DNA of 64,000 bases from Orientallactaga sibirica (GCA_036365145.1 JAEOAD010000015.1:13509501-13573500); one strand, 5' to 3'; shown: positions 44,481-55,622, numbered from the stretch's first letter. Notes: generated by a model from the letters alone, not told the origin. Made by a program: numbers and translations.

Positions 44481-45062
44481 TCACACGCTCTGGGGCCTGG
44501 CCTCTCTGCTGCTGTTGAGGAGATCTGTGAGTTCCCCGATGTACTTGATAGTGTACTTGAGTGTCTGGATCTTGGTGAGTGGCTGGCCTCTCTGGCTGTA
44601 GACAGGTGGCAGGTAATTCCGGAGGGTGTGCAGAGCATCTGCCAAGGTTCTCATTCTGAGTTTCTCCCTCTCACTGGCCTTGCGTCTCCGCTGGACAGAC
44701 ATCTTGACTTTGGTACCTTTCTGGCCCTTGAGGCCACCAGCACTCTGTAGGTAGGCAGGCTGAAAAGCTAACATATTATAGTCCAGCTCTACTAGTCCAC
44801 CAGACCCGTGGCTGCTGCAGCCATCACTGCCTCCATTGATGGCTCCATCATGCCCGCAGGGCAGCCCAGTGCCACCTGAACAAGGAGAGGACGAGTAGGA
44901 CTCCAAAGATGGAACTGGGGAAAGACTTTGATTAGAAGATGCCTGGCTTAGCTCGAAAGGCCTAGCCCTGCTTTTCCAGTCCCAGGAGGCTAGCAGGCCA
45001 GAAGTGTCGGACGAGTCCAGGCCAGCCTCCAGGCTCAAGAAGGTCTCACCCAGGTTGTCCAT
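44481..45062 (-). CDS. MSGN1: Mesogenin 1, bHLH transcription factor
   Basis: Single-exon frame of 193 codons, the same length as human mesogenin 1. It starts [15 protein letters not shown] and ends ARPQSV-stop. Residues 1-110 are serine/glycine-rich with the conserved [16 protein letters not shown] (46-61) and YNMLAFQP (95-102) segments. The bHLH follows: basic region about 124-137 ([14 protein letters not shown]), helix 1 [12 protein letters not shown] (141-152), a loop with [13 protein letters not shown], and helix 2 [15 protein letters not shown] (168-182). Known role in the family: nuclear DNA-binding factor that heterodimerises with E-proteins on E-boxes, acts downstream of Wnt/beta-catenin and Tbx6, and drives presomitic mesoderm differentiation. 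The frame is open for 50 more codons upstream (to 45212), but the family start is MDNL at 45062. No stop or frameshift is seen, so the gene looks intact. Confidence 0.97.
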   Translation of the reverse strand: MDNLGETFLSLEAGLDSSDTSGLLASWDWKSRARPFELSQASSNQSLSPVPSLESYSSSPCSGGTGLPCGHDGAINGGSDGCSSHGSGGLVELDYNMLAFQPAYLQSAGGLKGQKGTKVKMSVQRRRKASEREKLRMRTLADALHTLRNYLPPVYSQRGQPLTKIQTLKYTIKYIGELTDLLNSSREARPQSV

Positions 45063-45420
45063 GCTGTGGAAAGAAGGACTCCTTGGCCAGTGAGAAAGAG
45101 AGTTCTGCTGCCCAGCCAGGAACCATCTCTCTTTTATGATGGTGGAGGACAAGTGATGAAGTGGGAAAGAGGCCCAGGGTGGAGGGAGTTCAAAGAAAAC
45201 ACCAAGGACCAAGATGGAAAATGGACTCTTCAGGTGTCACTTTCTCCTCATTGATAATTAGCATCTCCCTGCTAAAATGTCTTTAAACAGAAAGGCATCC
45301 ACCCAGAAGAAAAAAGGAATTATCTTGTTGTAACTAAACCAATTAAGGCTGCATAACTAGACTTAGCATTGCCCTGTGGAAGTCATTAATGAGGGCGCCA
45401 AAGAAAACAAACCTGGGCAT
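45063..45420 (-). promoter_or_regulatory. Candidate MSGN1 5' UTR and proximal promoter
   Basis: Immediately upstream of the start codon and free of repeats. Visible candidate sites: TTCAAAG (45189-45195, TCF/LEF-like WWCAAAG), AGGTGTCA (45232-45239, T-box half-site-like), a TTTAAA TATA-like box (45282-45287) and CCAAT (about 45336-45342). Msgn1 is known to respond jointly to Wnt/beta-catenin and Tbx6, so these site types fit. Single short matches are weak evidence, and the transcription start is not determined. Confidence 0.4.
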
Positions 45421-46798
45421 CTGCAGCTAAGGAGGAGCTCCTGAGGCTCAGTGGCCAAGAGGGAAGAACCCAAGAGAGCCTGCCCCCCAAAACACACACA
45501 CACCTCAGAGCAGATGGGGTGTTGGGTGGGCTTGAAGCAAGCCCTCTGAGCTTCCAGTCAAATGCAGACAATAATAGCTCCCATTTCCTGGGACTGTTAG
45601 GAACTTAGCACACAGAAGGCACATGGTGCATGCCAGGTCTGTCTTTGCCTACACTTAGGTGATGTTCCTCAGGTTTTGAAGACTTCAGACATGCTTTCAA
45701 TATGCCTATCCTTAGAATGACAAAGGCCAGCAGCTCGAGTAAGCTCAGAGCCTTAATGAGTGGTAAATGGTCTTTGAAAAAGCATTAAGCAGATTTGGAC
45801 TTCTTATACATCACAAACATAACAGAAAGCACAAAAAAATCAGAGACTTTGCAAGCATGCCTGGCATTTAATCTTCTGAAGGTCTTTAAAAAATCCAGCT
45901 GCCGAGTGACACCTTGTTTTTTGAAATGTATAGAGGAAGTGTGAAATTGACAGGAGAGTCTGTTTTCCCCCACTATAGCTCCAAATGCCACTGAATGTGT
46001 TAAGTTGGAGGGTCCTGCTAGTTTGCTTCGCTTCCTACATGCTTCAGTAAACCTTGTGCTTTGGAGAAAGAATCCCAGGTTCTCCATTTGTCCCCCCAGC
46101 AGAACCTTCTGTTTGCAACTCCTTCTGCAAATGAGCACCAGAGTCAGAGTACATTACTTTTTAGCTTCACACTCACTTATCCTTAAACATGGTTTGTTAA
46201 GTCCCTTTGCAATTATTAAAAAGAAATGTCAAGGACTTAATTAGAACATTTATGGCATTTTTTAATTAGCTAGCCTCAGGAAAGAAATATCTGAATGCAA
46301 TAATCTGTAGAAGAATGTACTGAGCTTTACCATTTACTAAAGGACACTGAGCCTGACCTTGAGCCATAATCATAAAATACAATAAATGTATTAAATTATT
46401 CCTCTGTCCCCTCTCTCTTCCTTTCACTCTTGTTCATATGCCTAGAATGTGCTGGAAGTATTCAAGAAGCTTTGCGTGTATCATAGTAAACCTAATGTTT
46501 TACAGATGAAATACTGAGATTCTCAGAGGTTAGGACTCCCCAGCAGGAAGTGATAGTAGATTCAATAGGAAGTCATAGAATTCAGATCTTCTAAGACTTC
46601 AGCATCTATTTCTCTGTATCAGTTGGGTTTGTTGTGACCAAGTGGTATGAACGTGACTGAAGAACAGAAAACTCAGCAGGCACAGTAGCTGGGATGGTCA
46701 CTGCCAGTCAGCTCTTGGTCCTTCACTACACAGATTTTCCTGTAACACCATCTCTGTTCTATAATTCCACATCCCCCCCTTTCCACAGTTTTTTCTTC
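45421..46798. other. Upstream flank of MSGN1, no recognised repeat
   Basis: About 1.4 kb of unique-looking DNA, where the wider upstream control region would lie. A 117-codon minus frame (45785-46138) has no known motif and I do not call it a gene. Confidence 0.4.
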
Positions 46799-46811
46799 AA
46801 ATCACTAATGC

Positions 46812-47017
46812 AGGCTGGAGAGATGACTTAGTGGTTTAGGCACTTGCCTGCAAAGCCTAAGGACTCAGGTGTGATTCCCCAGTACAACGTATGTAAGCCA
46901 GATGCACGAGGTGGCACATGTGTCTGGAGTTCATTTGCAGTGGCTAGAGACCCTGGCACACCCATTCTCTCTCTCTCTCTTTTCCTCTCTCTCTCCAAAA
47001 AAAGGCTAATGTAGCTG
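46812..47017 (+). mobile_element. tRNA-headed SINE with perfect 13-bp target duplication
   Basis: 'aggctggagagatgacttag', 'tggcacatgtgtctggagtt', CT run, short A tail. Flanked by aaatcactaatgc at 46799-46811 and 47018-47030. Confidence 0.95.
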
Positions 47018-47094
47018 AAATCACTAATGCCCTGAACCTATATTTTATGCGAATTTCATTTTCTAAATGAGAAAATACCTGTCACATCTTTGAT

Positions 47095-47320
47095 GCATTG
47101 TCGGCTACAAGGTAGCTCAGGGTACAGTCCTTGCCTGTTCTGCATGACGCCCTGACTTCTGTGTCAAGCACCCCATAAACCAGATGTGATGGTTTGTTCC
47201 TATAATTTCAGCACTCAGGAGGTGAAGGCAGGAGGATCAGAAGTTCAAGGTCATCCTCAGATACATAGTGAGTTTAGTATTTGTCTGGGTTACATAAGAG
47301 ACCTTGTCTGAAAAAAATAT
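47095..47320 (+). mobile_element. Old ID/B1 composite SINE
   Basis: 'ctacaaggtagctcagggta' (ID-like), then 'cagatgtgatggtttgttcc', 'tttcagcactcaggaggtga', 'gagaccttgtctgaaaaaaa' (B1-like). Confidence 0.65.
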
Positions 47321-47416
47321 TGTAGACACTTTATTATAATAGTTGGTTTCATTGTGGTGGTCACTGTTTGTGTTTATACCATCAGGACAAGAGTGATCTA
47401 CTGCATTGTCCCTGCT

Positions 47417-47644
47417 GACAATGTCCTCCTGTCAGAATGGCTACCATCAAGAAAACAAATGACAATAAGTGTTGGCGTGGATGCGGAAAAAGAGGAACAC
47501 TTCTACACTGTTGGTGGGAATGTAACCTGGTCCAACCATTGTGGAAATCAGTGTGGAGGTTTTTGAGACAGCTAGAAATAGATTTACCATATGATCCAGC
47601 TATAGCACTCCTAGGCATATATCCAGAAGACTCTTCTCACTACC
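47417..47644 (+). mobile_element. L1 ORF2 C-terminal fragment flanked by 11-bp repeats
   Basis: Within the 108-codon frame 47437-47763, the first about 66 codons are L1 ORF2-like: [19 protein letters not shown], then [16 protein letters not shown]. Ends at 'atatccagaaga' and lacks a poly(A) tail. Bracketed by ttgtccctgct at 47406-47416 and 47645-47655. The codons after 47644 are unrelated. Confidence 0.82.
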
Positions 47645-47655
47645 TTGTCCCTGCT

Positions 47656-48045
47656 CGCCCCAGCTTCCAGCAGTGTCAGCCCCCAACAGATATTGTTGGG
47701 ATAATGAAAGTGCCTGGCGTCTATGTTCCTGAATGCCCACTTTCCCTTTCTGGGAAGAAGTAAAGCCAAAGCAGACTTGCACTTATCTGACATGTCTCCA
47801 AGAAGCAATCTTCACTCAGCCTGAGGAGAATAAAGGTGAAGATAATGCAATTCCATTCATATAGAAGGCCCATTGTTGGGCACACAGTGGCTGGGATTTT
47901 ACTATTTCTCTGAAGAACAGTGGAGCAGGAAACTGAACAAGTCTAGACAGGACTCAGTGAACCCTAGTTGAGATAGCGTGTTGCAGTGCAAGGATTGCCT
48001 GGTGGTCACCTCCTTTAAGAGAAAATGCCAACCCGCTTAAGGTCT
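47656..48045. other. Unclassified intergenic DNA
   Basis: No gene or repeat recognised. Confidence 0.4.
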
Positions 48046-48055
48046 TTGTGTTTTC

Positions 48056-48260
48056 TTTTTTTGTTGTTGTTGTTGTTTTTTGTTTTTGTTTGCTTGTTTA
48101 TTTTTTTTTTTGTTTTTGTTTTTTGAGGTAGGGTTTCACTCTAGTCCAGGCTGACCTGGAACTCACTATGTAGTCACAGGGTGGCCTCAAACTCACAGAG
48201 ATCCTCCTACCCCTGCCTCCCAAGTGCTGGGATTAAAGGCGTGCAACCACCATGCCTGGC
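48056..48260 (-). mobile_element. B1 SINE with 10-bp target duplication
   Basis: (TTG)n/T-rich tail, 'ggtagggtttcactctagtc' to 'attaaaggcgtgcaaccacc'. Flanked by ttgtgttttc at 48046-48055 and 48261-48270. Confidence 0.94.
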
Positions 48261-48430
48261 TTGTGTTTTCATTTGGAAAATAGGACAGAAATACCGGAAT
48301 TGTCTTCTCATGAAACACACTTTTTACCTTTAAATTTTCATGATACCTGTCTCTAGAGTGTGAGCATGCTTTTATAAAACAGCACATGCCAGCAGGAAGG
48401 GACCACTGAGCCATCATCCCATATATACTT

Positions 48431-48640
48431 GAAAGATGGCCACCAAGATGATAACATCAAAATAAAAGAGAGACTGATAGAGAGGGGGAGAGGATATAAT
48501 GGAAAGTGCAATTGTGAAGGGGAAAGTGGGGGGTAGGGAATTATCATGTTTTATTGTCTATAATTTTGGGGAAAAAATTTAAAAGGGAAATGTGTTAGGG
48601 GGGATGTATAGTTTATCTAAAGTGAGAAAATAATAAAATG
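48431..48640 (+). mobile_element. L1 3' end fragment
   Basis: 'aacatcaaaataaaagagag', 'gagaggatataatggaaagt', 'gaaggggaaagtggggggta' match the 3' ends at 400-500 and 33990-34080. Confidence 0.75.
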
Positions 48641-48902
48641 AATCCCCATGTTCTTGATTCCCCCAAAATAAGAAAGATGGTTACCAGTACTGGATATCAC
48701 ACCAAAAGCTTCCACCAGCAGTAGGAACAGGGCACCCTAAATTGCTCAGTTTCTAGATCTGTCTGTTCTTCCTCGGAGCAGATGTAGATTAAGTGCTGAA
48801 CAGACTGCATAGTACCACATTGGAGAGCTATTGGGATAATATTTAGTTTTAATTCACTCAGCTAGTATTTGTTATTATGATTATGATTGTAACAGTGTTT
48901 TG

Positions 48903-49096
48903 TTTGTGGTTGTTGGGTTTTTTTTTTGTTTGTTTGTTGTTTTTTTGTTTTTTGTTTTTTCAAGGTAGGGTCTCACTCTAGCCCAGGCTGACCTAGAACT
49001 CACTATGTAGTCTCAGGGTGGTCTCAGACTCATGGTGATCCTCTTACATCTGACTCCCAAGTGTTGGGATTGAAGGCGTGCGCCACCATGCCTTGC
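48903..49096 (-). mobile_element. B1 SINE with perfect 15-bp target duplication
   Basis: T/G-rich tail, 'gtagggtctcactctagccc' to 'gattgaaggcgtgcgccacc'. Flanked by tgtaacagtgttttg at 48888-48902 and 49097-49111. Confidence 0.96.
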
Positions 49097-49111
49097 TGTA
49101 ACAGTGTTTTG

Positions 49112-50394
49112 ATATGTCCAAGATTAACAAAAATAAATTATTTCACCAAGAAAAGTATACACTTCAAACTCTAAGGCAATTTCCATGGTAGATGACACTG
49201 GGTAAAACAGCATGGAAGATGGTTCATACGCAAAGCTAATCTGGTGAGAAATAGCACAGTGTTCTACATACATGTGGTACGTATCGTACTATCTCCTTCC
49301 CAGAAACTGTATCATCTGTGTGACATCACAAGCTTGCTCAAATCCCTCCTTCTCTCAGAAACTTTCCCTGCCTGCTTCAGACCTCAGACCTCAAACCTCA
49401 GAATTTCATCATTTGCCAATGAATAGCACTTGCTTTGGCCTCCTGCTTACTGTTTACTGTTCTATTTGTCTATTGGCTTAGATATAGGTTTCAATTTGGC
49501 ACATGTTGTGTGTCAAGTACTGTGCTGGGTGCTAACAGAAAATAAACAGCTTTTGCCTTCAGCAAGTCCATAGTCTCAATAGATATTTACTTTCTTATCT
49601 CCTTGCATCATGCTAAGACCTAACAAAATAATCACTGATACTTGCAATGAATTTCCACTGTAATTAGGGAAAATAAGTCATTTCTTTGTATAATGAGTAT
49701 TATCACTACCAGCCCTGTTTTGCTAATACGAAACTGAAACACAAAGAGGTTAACTCAGTTGCCCAAAATCATACCCCTAATGTCTGGTAGCCGAAGATTA
49801 CAGCTTAGGCAGGCTGATTAGAGTCTGGGCTGTTGACCACTAGTTCTGCTGTCCCCTGCGGACAGTTGGCGCCATCAGCCTAACAAGTCCCTATAGAGTT
49901 ATTGAAACTGGATCTTGGCCTTGAATTGGAATGAGAAAATTGTGGAAGATTGACCAGTCCACATTCACACAGCAGGTGTAGATGGTGCCCTTGAGATAGC
50001 CAGTGCACTGGGTAGTATAGGAACTAAGCAAATATGCAGTCTTCCCCTTCTTACCCAGCTTCGTTTTCAACTGAAGATTCCAGAAATAAACGTAACTTGA
50101 GCTTTAAATTGTGCACATTAGAGCACCACGAAGAAATCTGACACTCTCTACAATATCCCATGCAGGACATACAACTCTTTGTCCAGCATATCTCTACCAT
50201 ATATGCTTCCCTACCATTGATCATGTCGTAGCTATCTCAGTTATCAGATTGACTGCTGAGATAGTGCAGTGCTTGTCTTGAAGTAGCTCATGTACCTGAT
50301 GCTTCATCGCAATGCCTCTGTCATCAGCTCATCACACAGGCTTTGCAGGCTCTCACATCATCACAGAAGGGAGGTGAATATAGTCCAATATGGC
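49112..50394. other. Unclassified intergenic DNA
   Basis: About 1.3 kb with no recognised gene or repeat. Confidence 0.4.
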
Positions 50395-50655
50395 ATTTTG
50401 AGAAATAGAACATAGGATATTACTGTATATTGTTTATTATAGTATGTTCTTATAATTATCTTCTTTTTAGTTATTGCTTTTATTCTCTTTCTGTGCCTAA
50501 TTTATGTTTTTTTTTTTTAAAAAAAAAAAACCTCATCATAGGTGTAGATAAGGGAGGCAAAGCATGGTATGGATTTGGTGCTATCCAAAGTTTCAGATAT
50601 CCACTGGCATCTTAGAATGTATTCCCCAAGAATATGAGAGGATCCCGCTTTAGAT
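50395..50655 (+). mobile_element. Tigger/MER-type DNA transposon fossil (3' part)
   Basis: 'tctttctgtgcctaatttat', 'cctcatcataggtgtagata', 'gtttcagatatccactggca', 'tcttagaatgtattccccaa'. This order matches the right end of a pogo/Tigger-type element from memory. Confidence 0.6.
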
Positions 50656-50825
50656 TTTCTGTCCAAATTTTTAAATTACATGGTTAGATAAAGCAGGGAC
50701 ACACATACCTACTTTTGACCCCCAATAGTGTACAGACCAATTCTTAGAGTCTGAAGTGAGTGACATGTGTGTGAGACACTCCCCAATTCTTAGAGTCTGA
50801 AGGGAAGGGAGCGCTTGTGTGTGTG

Positions 50826-50858
<33 letters not shown>

Positions 50859-51434
50859 CACTCCCTGGCCCTTGGCCTTCCTCACTGTAATCCCAGTCAT
50901 GAGAACAATAATTGCAGTCATTAAAAATTTCTCCAGTGTTAAGTTCCTTAACTAGCTTACTCTATTTAAGTCTTAAAGGGATATTATTTTTCTTTCTATT
51001 TTAAATTCAGAAAAAAAAAACCACCTGTGGATTAGTGAAGTTAAATAGTGACTCCATGTATCACAGTGATAAATGGAGAAGCACAGTTTAGACAGAGGCA
51101 GGCTGACTACAAGGGCTCCAGCCTCTAAGGAGACTATGTCCCAAGAGAGATGAGAAGTGGCAGAAGGTTTGAGAAGGACTCCTAGCTACATGCTGTATAG
51201 CTTCCTGTTATTGATCAACACTGAGTTTGCAGCCCCATCATAGAGGCACCTGTCCACACACATTCACACTTCTCCCCTTAGTATTTTCCCTGACCTTCAG
51301 CACACTATTATCACAATCAAGCATGAGATGAGGGAGATACTTAGGCATTTTCCTATAACTGAAGTCTTTTAGTAAGAACATTTTATTCTCCTACAAATCA
51401 ACTCATTCATGCATTAATATTGGTAATAGTAATA
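50656..51434. other. Unclassified DNA with a 45-bp-spaced direct repeat and (TG)n
   Basis: ccaattcttagagtctgaag occurs at 50738-50757 and 50783-50802. It is followed by a TG repeat with one CG at about 50816-50858. Otherwise nothing recognised. Confidence 0.6.
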
Positions 51435-51443
51435 ACATTTGCC

Positions 51444-51478
51444 ATATTTAATATTTCATTTATTTATTTGCAAGGGTT

Positions 51479-51510
<32 letters not shown>

Positions 51511-51667
51511 GGAGAATGGATGCACCAGGACCCTCTAGCCACTGTAAACACACTTCAGATACATGTGCCACTTTATGCATCCAGCTTTATGTGGGTACTA
51601 GGAATTGAACCCAAGTCGTTAGGCTTTTCAGGAAAGCACTTTAACCACTGAGCAATCTCTACAGCTG
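51444..51667 (-). mobile_element. tRNA-headed SINE with 9-bp target duplication
   Basis: 'tttatttatttgcaagggtt', GA run, 'gaatggatgcaccaggaccc', ending 'ctgagcaatctctacagctg'. Flanked by acatttgcc at 51435-51443 and 51668-51676. Confidence 0.92.
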
Positions 51668-51672
51668 ACATT

Positions 51673-51676
<4 letters not shown>

Positions 51677-51718
<42 letters not shown>
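51677..51718. repeat. Poly(T) run, 42 nt
   Basis: Uninterrupted T run immediately after the right target copy of the neighbouring SINE. It may be the poly(A) of an element on the minus strand whose body I cannot recognise, or expanded slippage. Confidence 0.95.
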
Positions 51719-51719
<1 letters not shown>

Positions 51720-52009
51720 AGAACTTAGAGCACTTACTGTGCTAGGAACTTAACAAAAAGACCTTACATAATTCTCTCTTGTAATTATTGACACAATCTG
51801 AATTGTGTTAAGCATTATCTTCATTATAGGAGGGAGGAAGCAAAGCTCAATGGTGAAGGCTTTGCCCAAGGCCACAGGACACTGCTTCTTCTTTCACAGC
51901 CTCATTCTCATCCAGGGCTGTGCCTATGACACACCCCTGGCCTGCTATAGTAAGGCCACCGGTTCCTACTCTCACTTCTTCTCAGGACAGGCAGACTGCT
52001 AGCTCTGCA

Positions 52010-52063
<54 letters not shown>

Positions 52064-52138
52064 TCCTTCCTTCCTTCCTCTTTCTTCTTTCTCTTTCTTT
52101 CTTTCTTTCTTTCTTCCTTCCTTTCTCTTTATTTTCCT

Positions 52139-52177
<39 letters not shown>

Positions 52178-52221
52178 CTCTTTCTTTCTTTCCTCCTTCC
52201 TCTTTCTTCTTTCTCTTTCTT

Positions 52222-52257
<36 letters not shown>

Positions 52258-52275
52258 TTTCTTTTCTTTTCTTTT
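52010..52275. repeat. (CTTT)n polypyrimidine tract, about 265 bp
   Basis: Nearly pure C/T on the plus strand, mostly CTTT with TTCC and CTTTT variants. Grown from the poly(A) tail of the antisense B1 to its right. It makes artefactual FLSF/KERK frames of 130-138 codons on both strands. Confidence 0.97.
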
Positions 52276-52402
52276 CTTTTTTGAGATAGAGTCTCACTCT
52301 AGTCCAGGCTGACCTGGGAGTCACTCTGTAGTCTCAGGCTGGCCTTGAACTCAAAGCAATCCTCCTACCTCTGCCTCCCAAGTGCACCACCATGCCCAGC
52401 TC
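52276..52402 (-). mobile_element. B1 SINE
   Basis: 'gatagagtctcactctagtc', 'gtagtctcaggctggccttg', 'tacctctgcctcccaagtgc'. The tail is the long CTTT tract to its left. Confidence 0.9.
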
Positions 52403-52520
52403 TTTCTTTCTTTCTTTTTTAGAGAAAGAAACTTTGTCACCCAGGCTGATCTATAAGTCTTAATCCTCCTGCCTCAGCCGCCTGAATTCTGGGATCACAG
52501 ACATATGCCATCACTTTTGG
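52403..52520 (-). mobile_element. Second, older B1 SINE fragment
   Basis: T-rich tail, 'gaaactttgtcacccaggct', 'tcctcctgcctcagccgcct', 'tctgggatcacagacatatg'. More diverged than its neighbour. Confidence 0.75.
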
Positions 52521-53054
52521 ATATGTGTATTGACTTCAATACCTGCTCTGGCCATTGGTGTTTCTGCCAACCCTAACCTCTATAGACAATTTGTATATTA
52601 TACAGTTTCCTCTTTCCAGCCATAGCCATCCATAACACATTGGTCAGTTCTGATCTTGGTCTTCCTGACAGCCAAAGATTGGAGCTGGTGTTGAAATAGT
52701 TGGGAATAAGTTAAAGAGCTTGGACTCTTTCATTCCATTACACGGTCTTAGCACCAACTAACATTCATTTAAAAAAAATAGATAATTTTGTTGAGGAAAG
52801 GATGTGTGTGTGCACGCACACGTGTGTAGTAGCCAGCAGCTTGGTTCTTTGTCTGGAGGCCTGTGTTGTCAAGCTTGGGAAACATTTAGCAAAGTGAGTG
52901 TGAGGTTGTTAGATGTATGTGTTTCCTGTCATTGACCTGCTCACTACAGAATAAGAAAGCAGTAAGTGTTTCGCTCTTCTGATTAGAGTTTAGGCTCACT
53001 TAAAGCCAAAGAATAATGTTTTGATTTTTTATCTCATTAAAAATACATTGTCAG
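52521..53054. other. Unclassified intergenic DNA
   Basis: No gene or repeat recognised. Confidence 0.4.
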
Positions 53055-53250
53055 AGCTGAAGAGATGCCTTGGTGGTTAAAGGCACTTGCTTGCAAAGCC
53101 TGATGGCCCTGGTTCAATTCTCTAGTACCCACATAAAGCCAAATACACAAAGCATCCAGAGTTTGCCTCCAGTGGCAAGGGTCCCTGGCATTCCCATTCT
53201 CTCTCTCTCTCTTCCCCTTAAATAAATTTTAAAAATTGAAAAAAATGTAA
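53055..53250 (+). mobile_element. tRNA-headed SINE
   Basis: 'gctgaagagatgccttggtg', 'ttcaattctctagtacccac', CT run, AAATAAATTTT tail. Confidence 0.87.
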
Positions 53251-54519
53251 AGTAAAAAATAAAATAAAATATAACACAATAGGCCATGTGTGACTAGATG
53301 GTTTTCACAGGCTGAGGAATAATACTGCAGCAGAAAACAACAGGAATGAAACAGAACTAATGGGAGATATGAAAGATAGAAAAGAAATATGCTAAACTCT
53401 CAACATTCTTTAGCACAGAAAGAGAAAAGGGCTGAGTTCTCATGGCGATTCTCTGTCTGGGGGAAGAGCAGCCACCATCCTGGAATGCTTGAGAGGCTTC
53501 CTCCAGCACCACAACAATCAGCTCAACAGCCTAAGCTGTTGGCTCCCTCCAGTTCAAGGGTTGTGTGGATCTCCTTGGTTTAGTAAATGTAGACTAAGTA
53601 AAATATCTTCGTCAAAAAGAATCCATTCCAAAGTAGCCATGCCTCCGAAGGATTTCAAGTCCCTGCATAGAAAGATCTTTCTCCTTTGGAAATATTACTA
53701 ATTGTGTTCAGTTTTGAGGGAAAGAATAGTCATCATGTTTGCATAAAATGGGGGGTCATGATGGGTAAGCACAAAATGGAGGGTGGCAGAGAGGGGATGT
53801 CAAGGTGTGTGGGAAGATCAGAGGTAAGAAAGGAGCAATAAGGAAAGGAAGCAAAAGGTAATTTTCTCTAGAGAGCCTGAGGGCAGGATGTTTGGGTTAT
53901 TCTTATCATAAGGGCAACTCATCTTGGTTCAAAACTTTTCAGAATATCTACATGTAACCCCAAATAGCCACTGTTTTCTACCACTCTGGGATGGGCAGAA
54001 ACCTTGAGTGCCCCAACATGGTTCCTCAGCAATTGGTTAGCAAGATTTAAAAAACAAAGAAAGAAAGAAAGAAATCTCATGTGTTACATTTACACCTACT
54101 CGCTCTTTTAAGTGGGATTCTTTATTGCCACTGGTATTTGGGGTGGCATGTTAATACCCATGTCAAAAAGTTGAAAGCAATTTGCAGGGAGGTAGTCCCG
54201 AGAGTTTTCCTGTTTTCACCAGCCCGAAGAGCAACAACAAAAACTACAGTTACTTCTTCATTCTTCCCCAGTAATGCCTGGGCTCCTGTTAGTAAAAGGA
54301 ATACTAAAGGTGCTTGCAGTAGGTTATCCTACAGAATGAGTGAGCATGTTTTCACACAGCTTGGCCTCTGCTTCTGTCAATTTTTAATTCAGAGTTTGCA
54401 TTTTCAAAAGAACAAACACAAAACAAATGACAAGGCAAAGAACAAATATTTCTCAATATTTTTATATGAACTAGTCATATAGGACAGGCAAAGGTTACTG
54501 CTATGAGAAACTAAAACAA
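53251..54519. other. Unclassified intergenic DNA
   Basis: About 1.3 kb; a 133-codon plus frame (54081-54482) shows no known motif. Confidence 0.4.
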
Positions 54520-55070
54520 ATTAAGAAATACACCAGCTTGCTATTGGGGAAATGAACAAGGGCCTAAATAAACAGCTCACAAAAGAAGTTCAAGTGGCTA
54601 GTAACCATACAAGAAAATGTTCACTTCACTCATAATCAAAGACATATAAGTGAAATCAACAAGGCGGGTCATTTTTCACCTGCCAAGAGGGTGAGGAAGT
54701 GGCCTTTCCCCCATGTGTTTATGGGATAGTCAACCAGCTCATTTAAAAAATATTTTACAATCTCTAAAATGTATTTTAAGCTTAAAAGTACTTTGGACAC
54801 AAACATTTTATTGTATAGAATAAAACAAATTTGTAATCAGATATTTATGGATAGGAATATTCACTGCAGTTATGATAAGGAAATATTCAAACCAATTTAA
54901 ATGTCCAGTAACAAAGAGGTAATCATATAATGTCCACATCATATGATGAAATATTATATATGAAAACAGGGGAATCATATTTATGAAGGAATATATGAAA
55001 TATAATCTAATATTATACAGTTTTGAGCAGAGTATATACAATTATACTTTGATCCAACTCAAACTTTATT
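54520..55070 (+). mobile_element. Ancient L1 (L1M/HAL1-type) 3' fragment
   Basis: 'gcctaaataaacagctcaca', 'agaaaatgttcacttcactc', 'catttttcacctgccaagag', 'aatttaaatgtccagtaaca'. These follow the order of the ORF2-end region of old mammalian L1s. Heavily decayed. Confidence 0.7.
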
Positions 55071-55455
55071 TTTAATAAAAACCAAGTAAGTGTTACAAGT
55101 GGACTATTTCTGGTAATAAGAACTGATAGCCACTTTTTCCAGATTCATCTTATTTTCTTCTCCCAGATAATCTAGTGTTGTGGTTGAGAGATTAAGTTCA
55201 AACTTTGATGCCATCTCTCACTTCACCATGTGCTCATAAGTGGGGAATGTCATCTCTCCAAGTCTCAGTTTTCCCATTTGTAGCATGCTATAACAGTATC
55301 CATGTCACATGGTCCTTGTGAAGATTTATGCATGTAAAGAAATTTCACGTTAGCTGGCCTCAGATCTAATAATCATCCAATTGGTGGCTGCTGCTCCTAA
55401 TGCTATTATCATTTACACTTAGCAATATTTTCTATTTTTAAAAAGCTATTAATTT
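55071..55455. other. Unclassified intergenic DNA
   Basis: No gene or repeat recognised. Confidence 0.4.
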
Positions 55456-55470
55456 AAAAATTAGAATTTA

Positions 55471-55622
55471 GCCGGGTGTGGTGACGCATGCCTTTAACCC
55501 CAGCACTCGGGAGGCGGAGGTAGGAGGATTGCCATGAGTTCAAGGCCACCCTGAGAATACAGGGTGAATTCCAGGTCAGCCTGAGCTAGAATGAGACCCT
55601 ACCACGAAAAACCAAAAAAGAA
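55471..55622 (+). mobile_element. B1 SINE with perfect 15-bp target duplication
   Basis: 'gccgggtgtggtgacgcatg', 'cactcgggaggcggaggtag', 'ccaggtcagcctgagctaga'. Flanked by aaaaattagaattta at 55456-55470 and 55623-55637. Near consensus, so relatively young. Confidence 0.96.

Noticed and set aside
44298..44750. 150-codon plus-strand and 139-codon minus-strand frames over the MSGN1 end
   Set aside because: Antisense or out-of-frame shadows of the MSGN1 coding sequence.
45785..46138. 117-codon minus-strand frame upstream of MSGN1
   Set aside because: No motif or conservation evidence; likely chance in the upstream flank.
51908..52324. 138- and 130-codon frames rich in KERK / FLSF
   Set aside because: Translations of the CTTT repeat tract and flanking B1.
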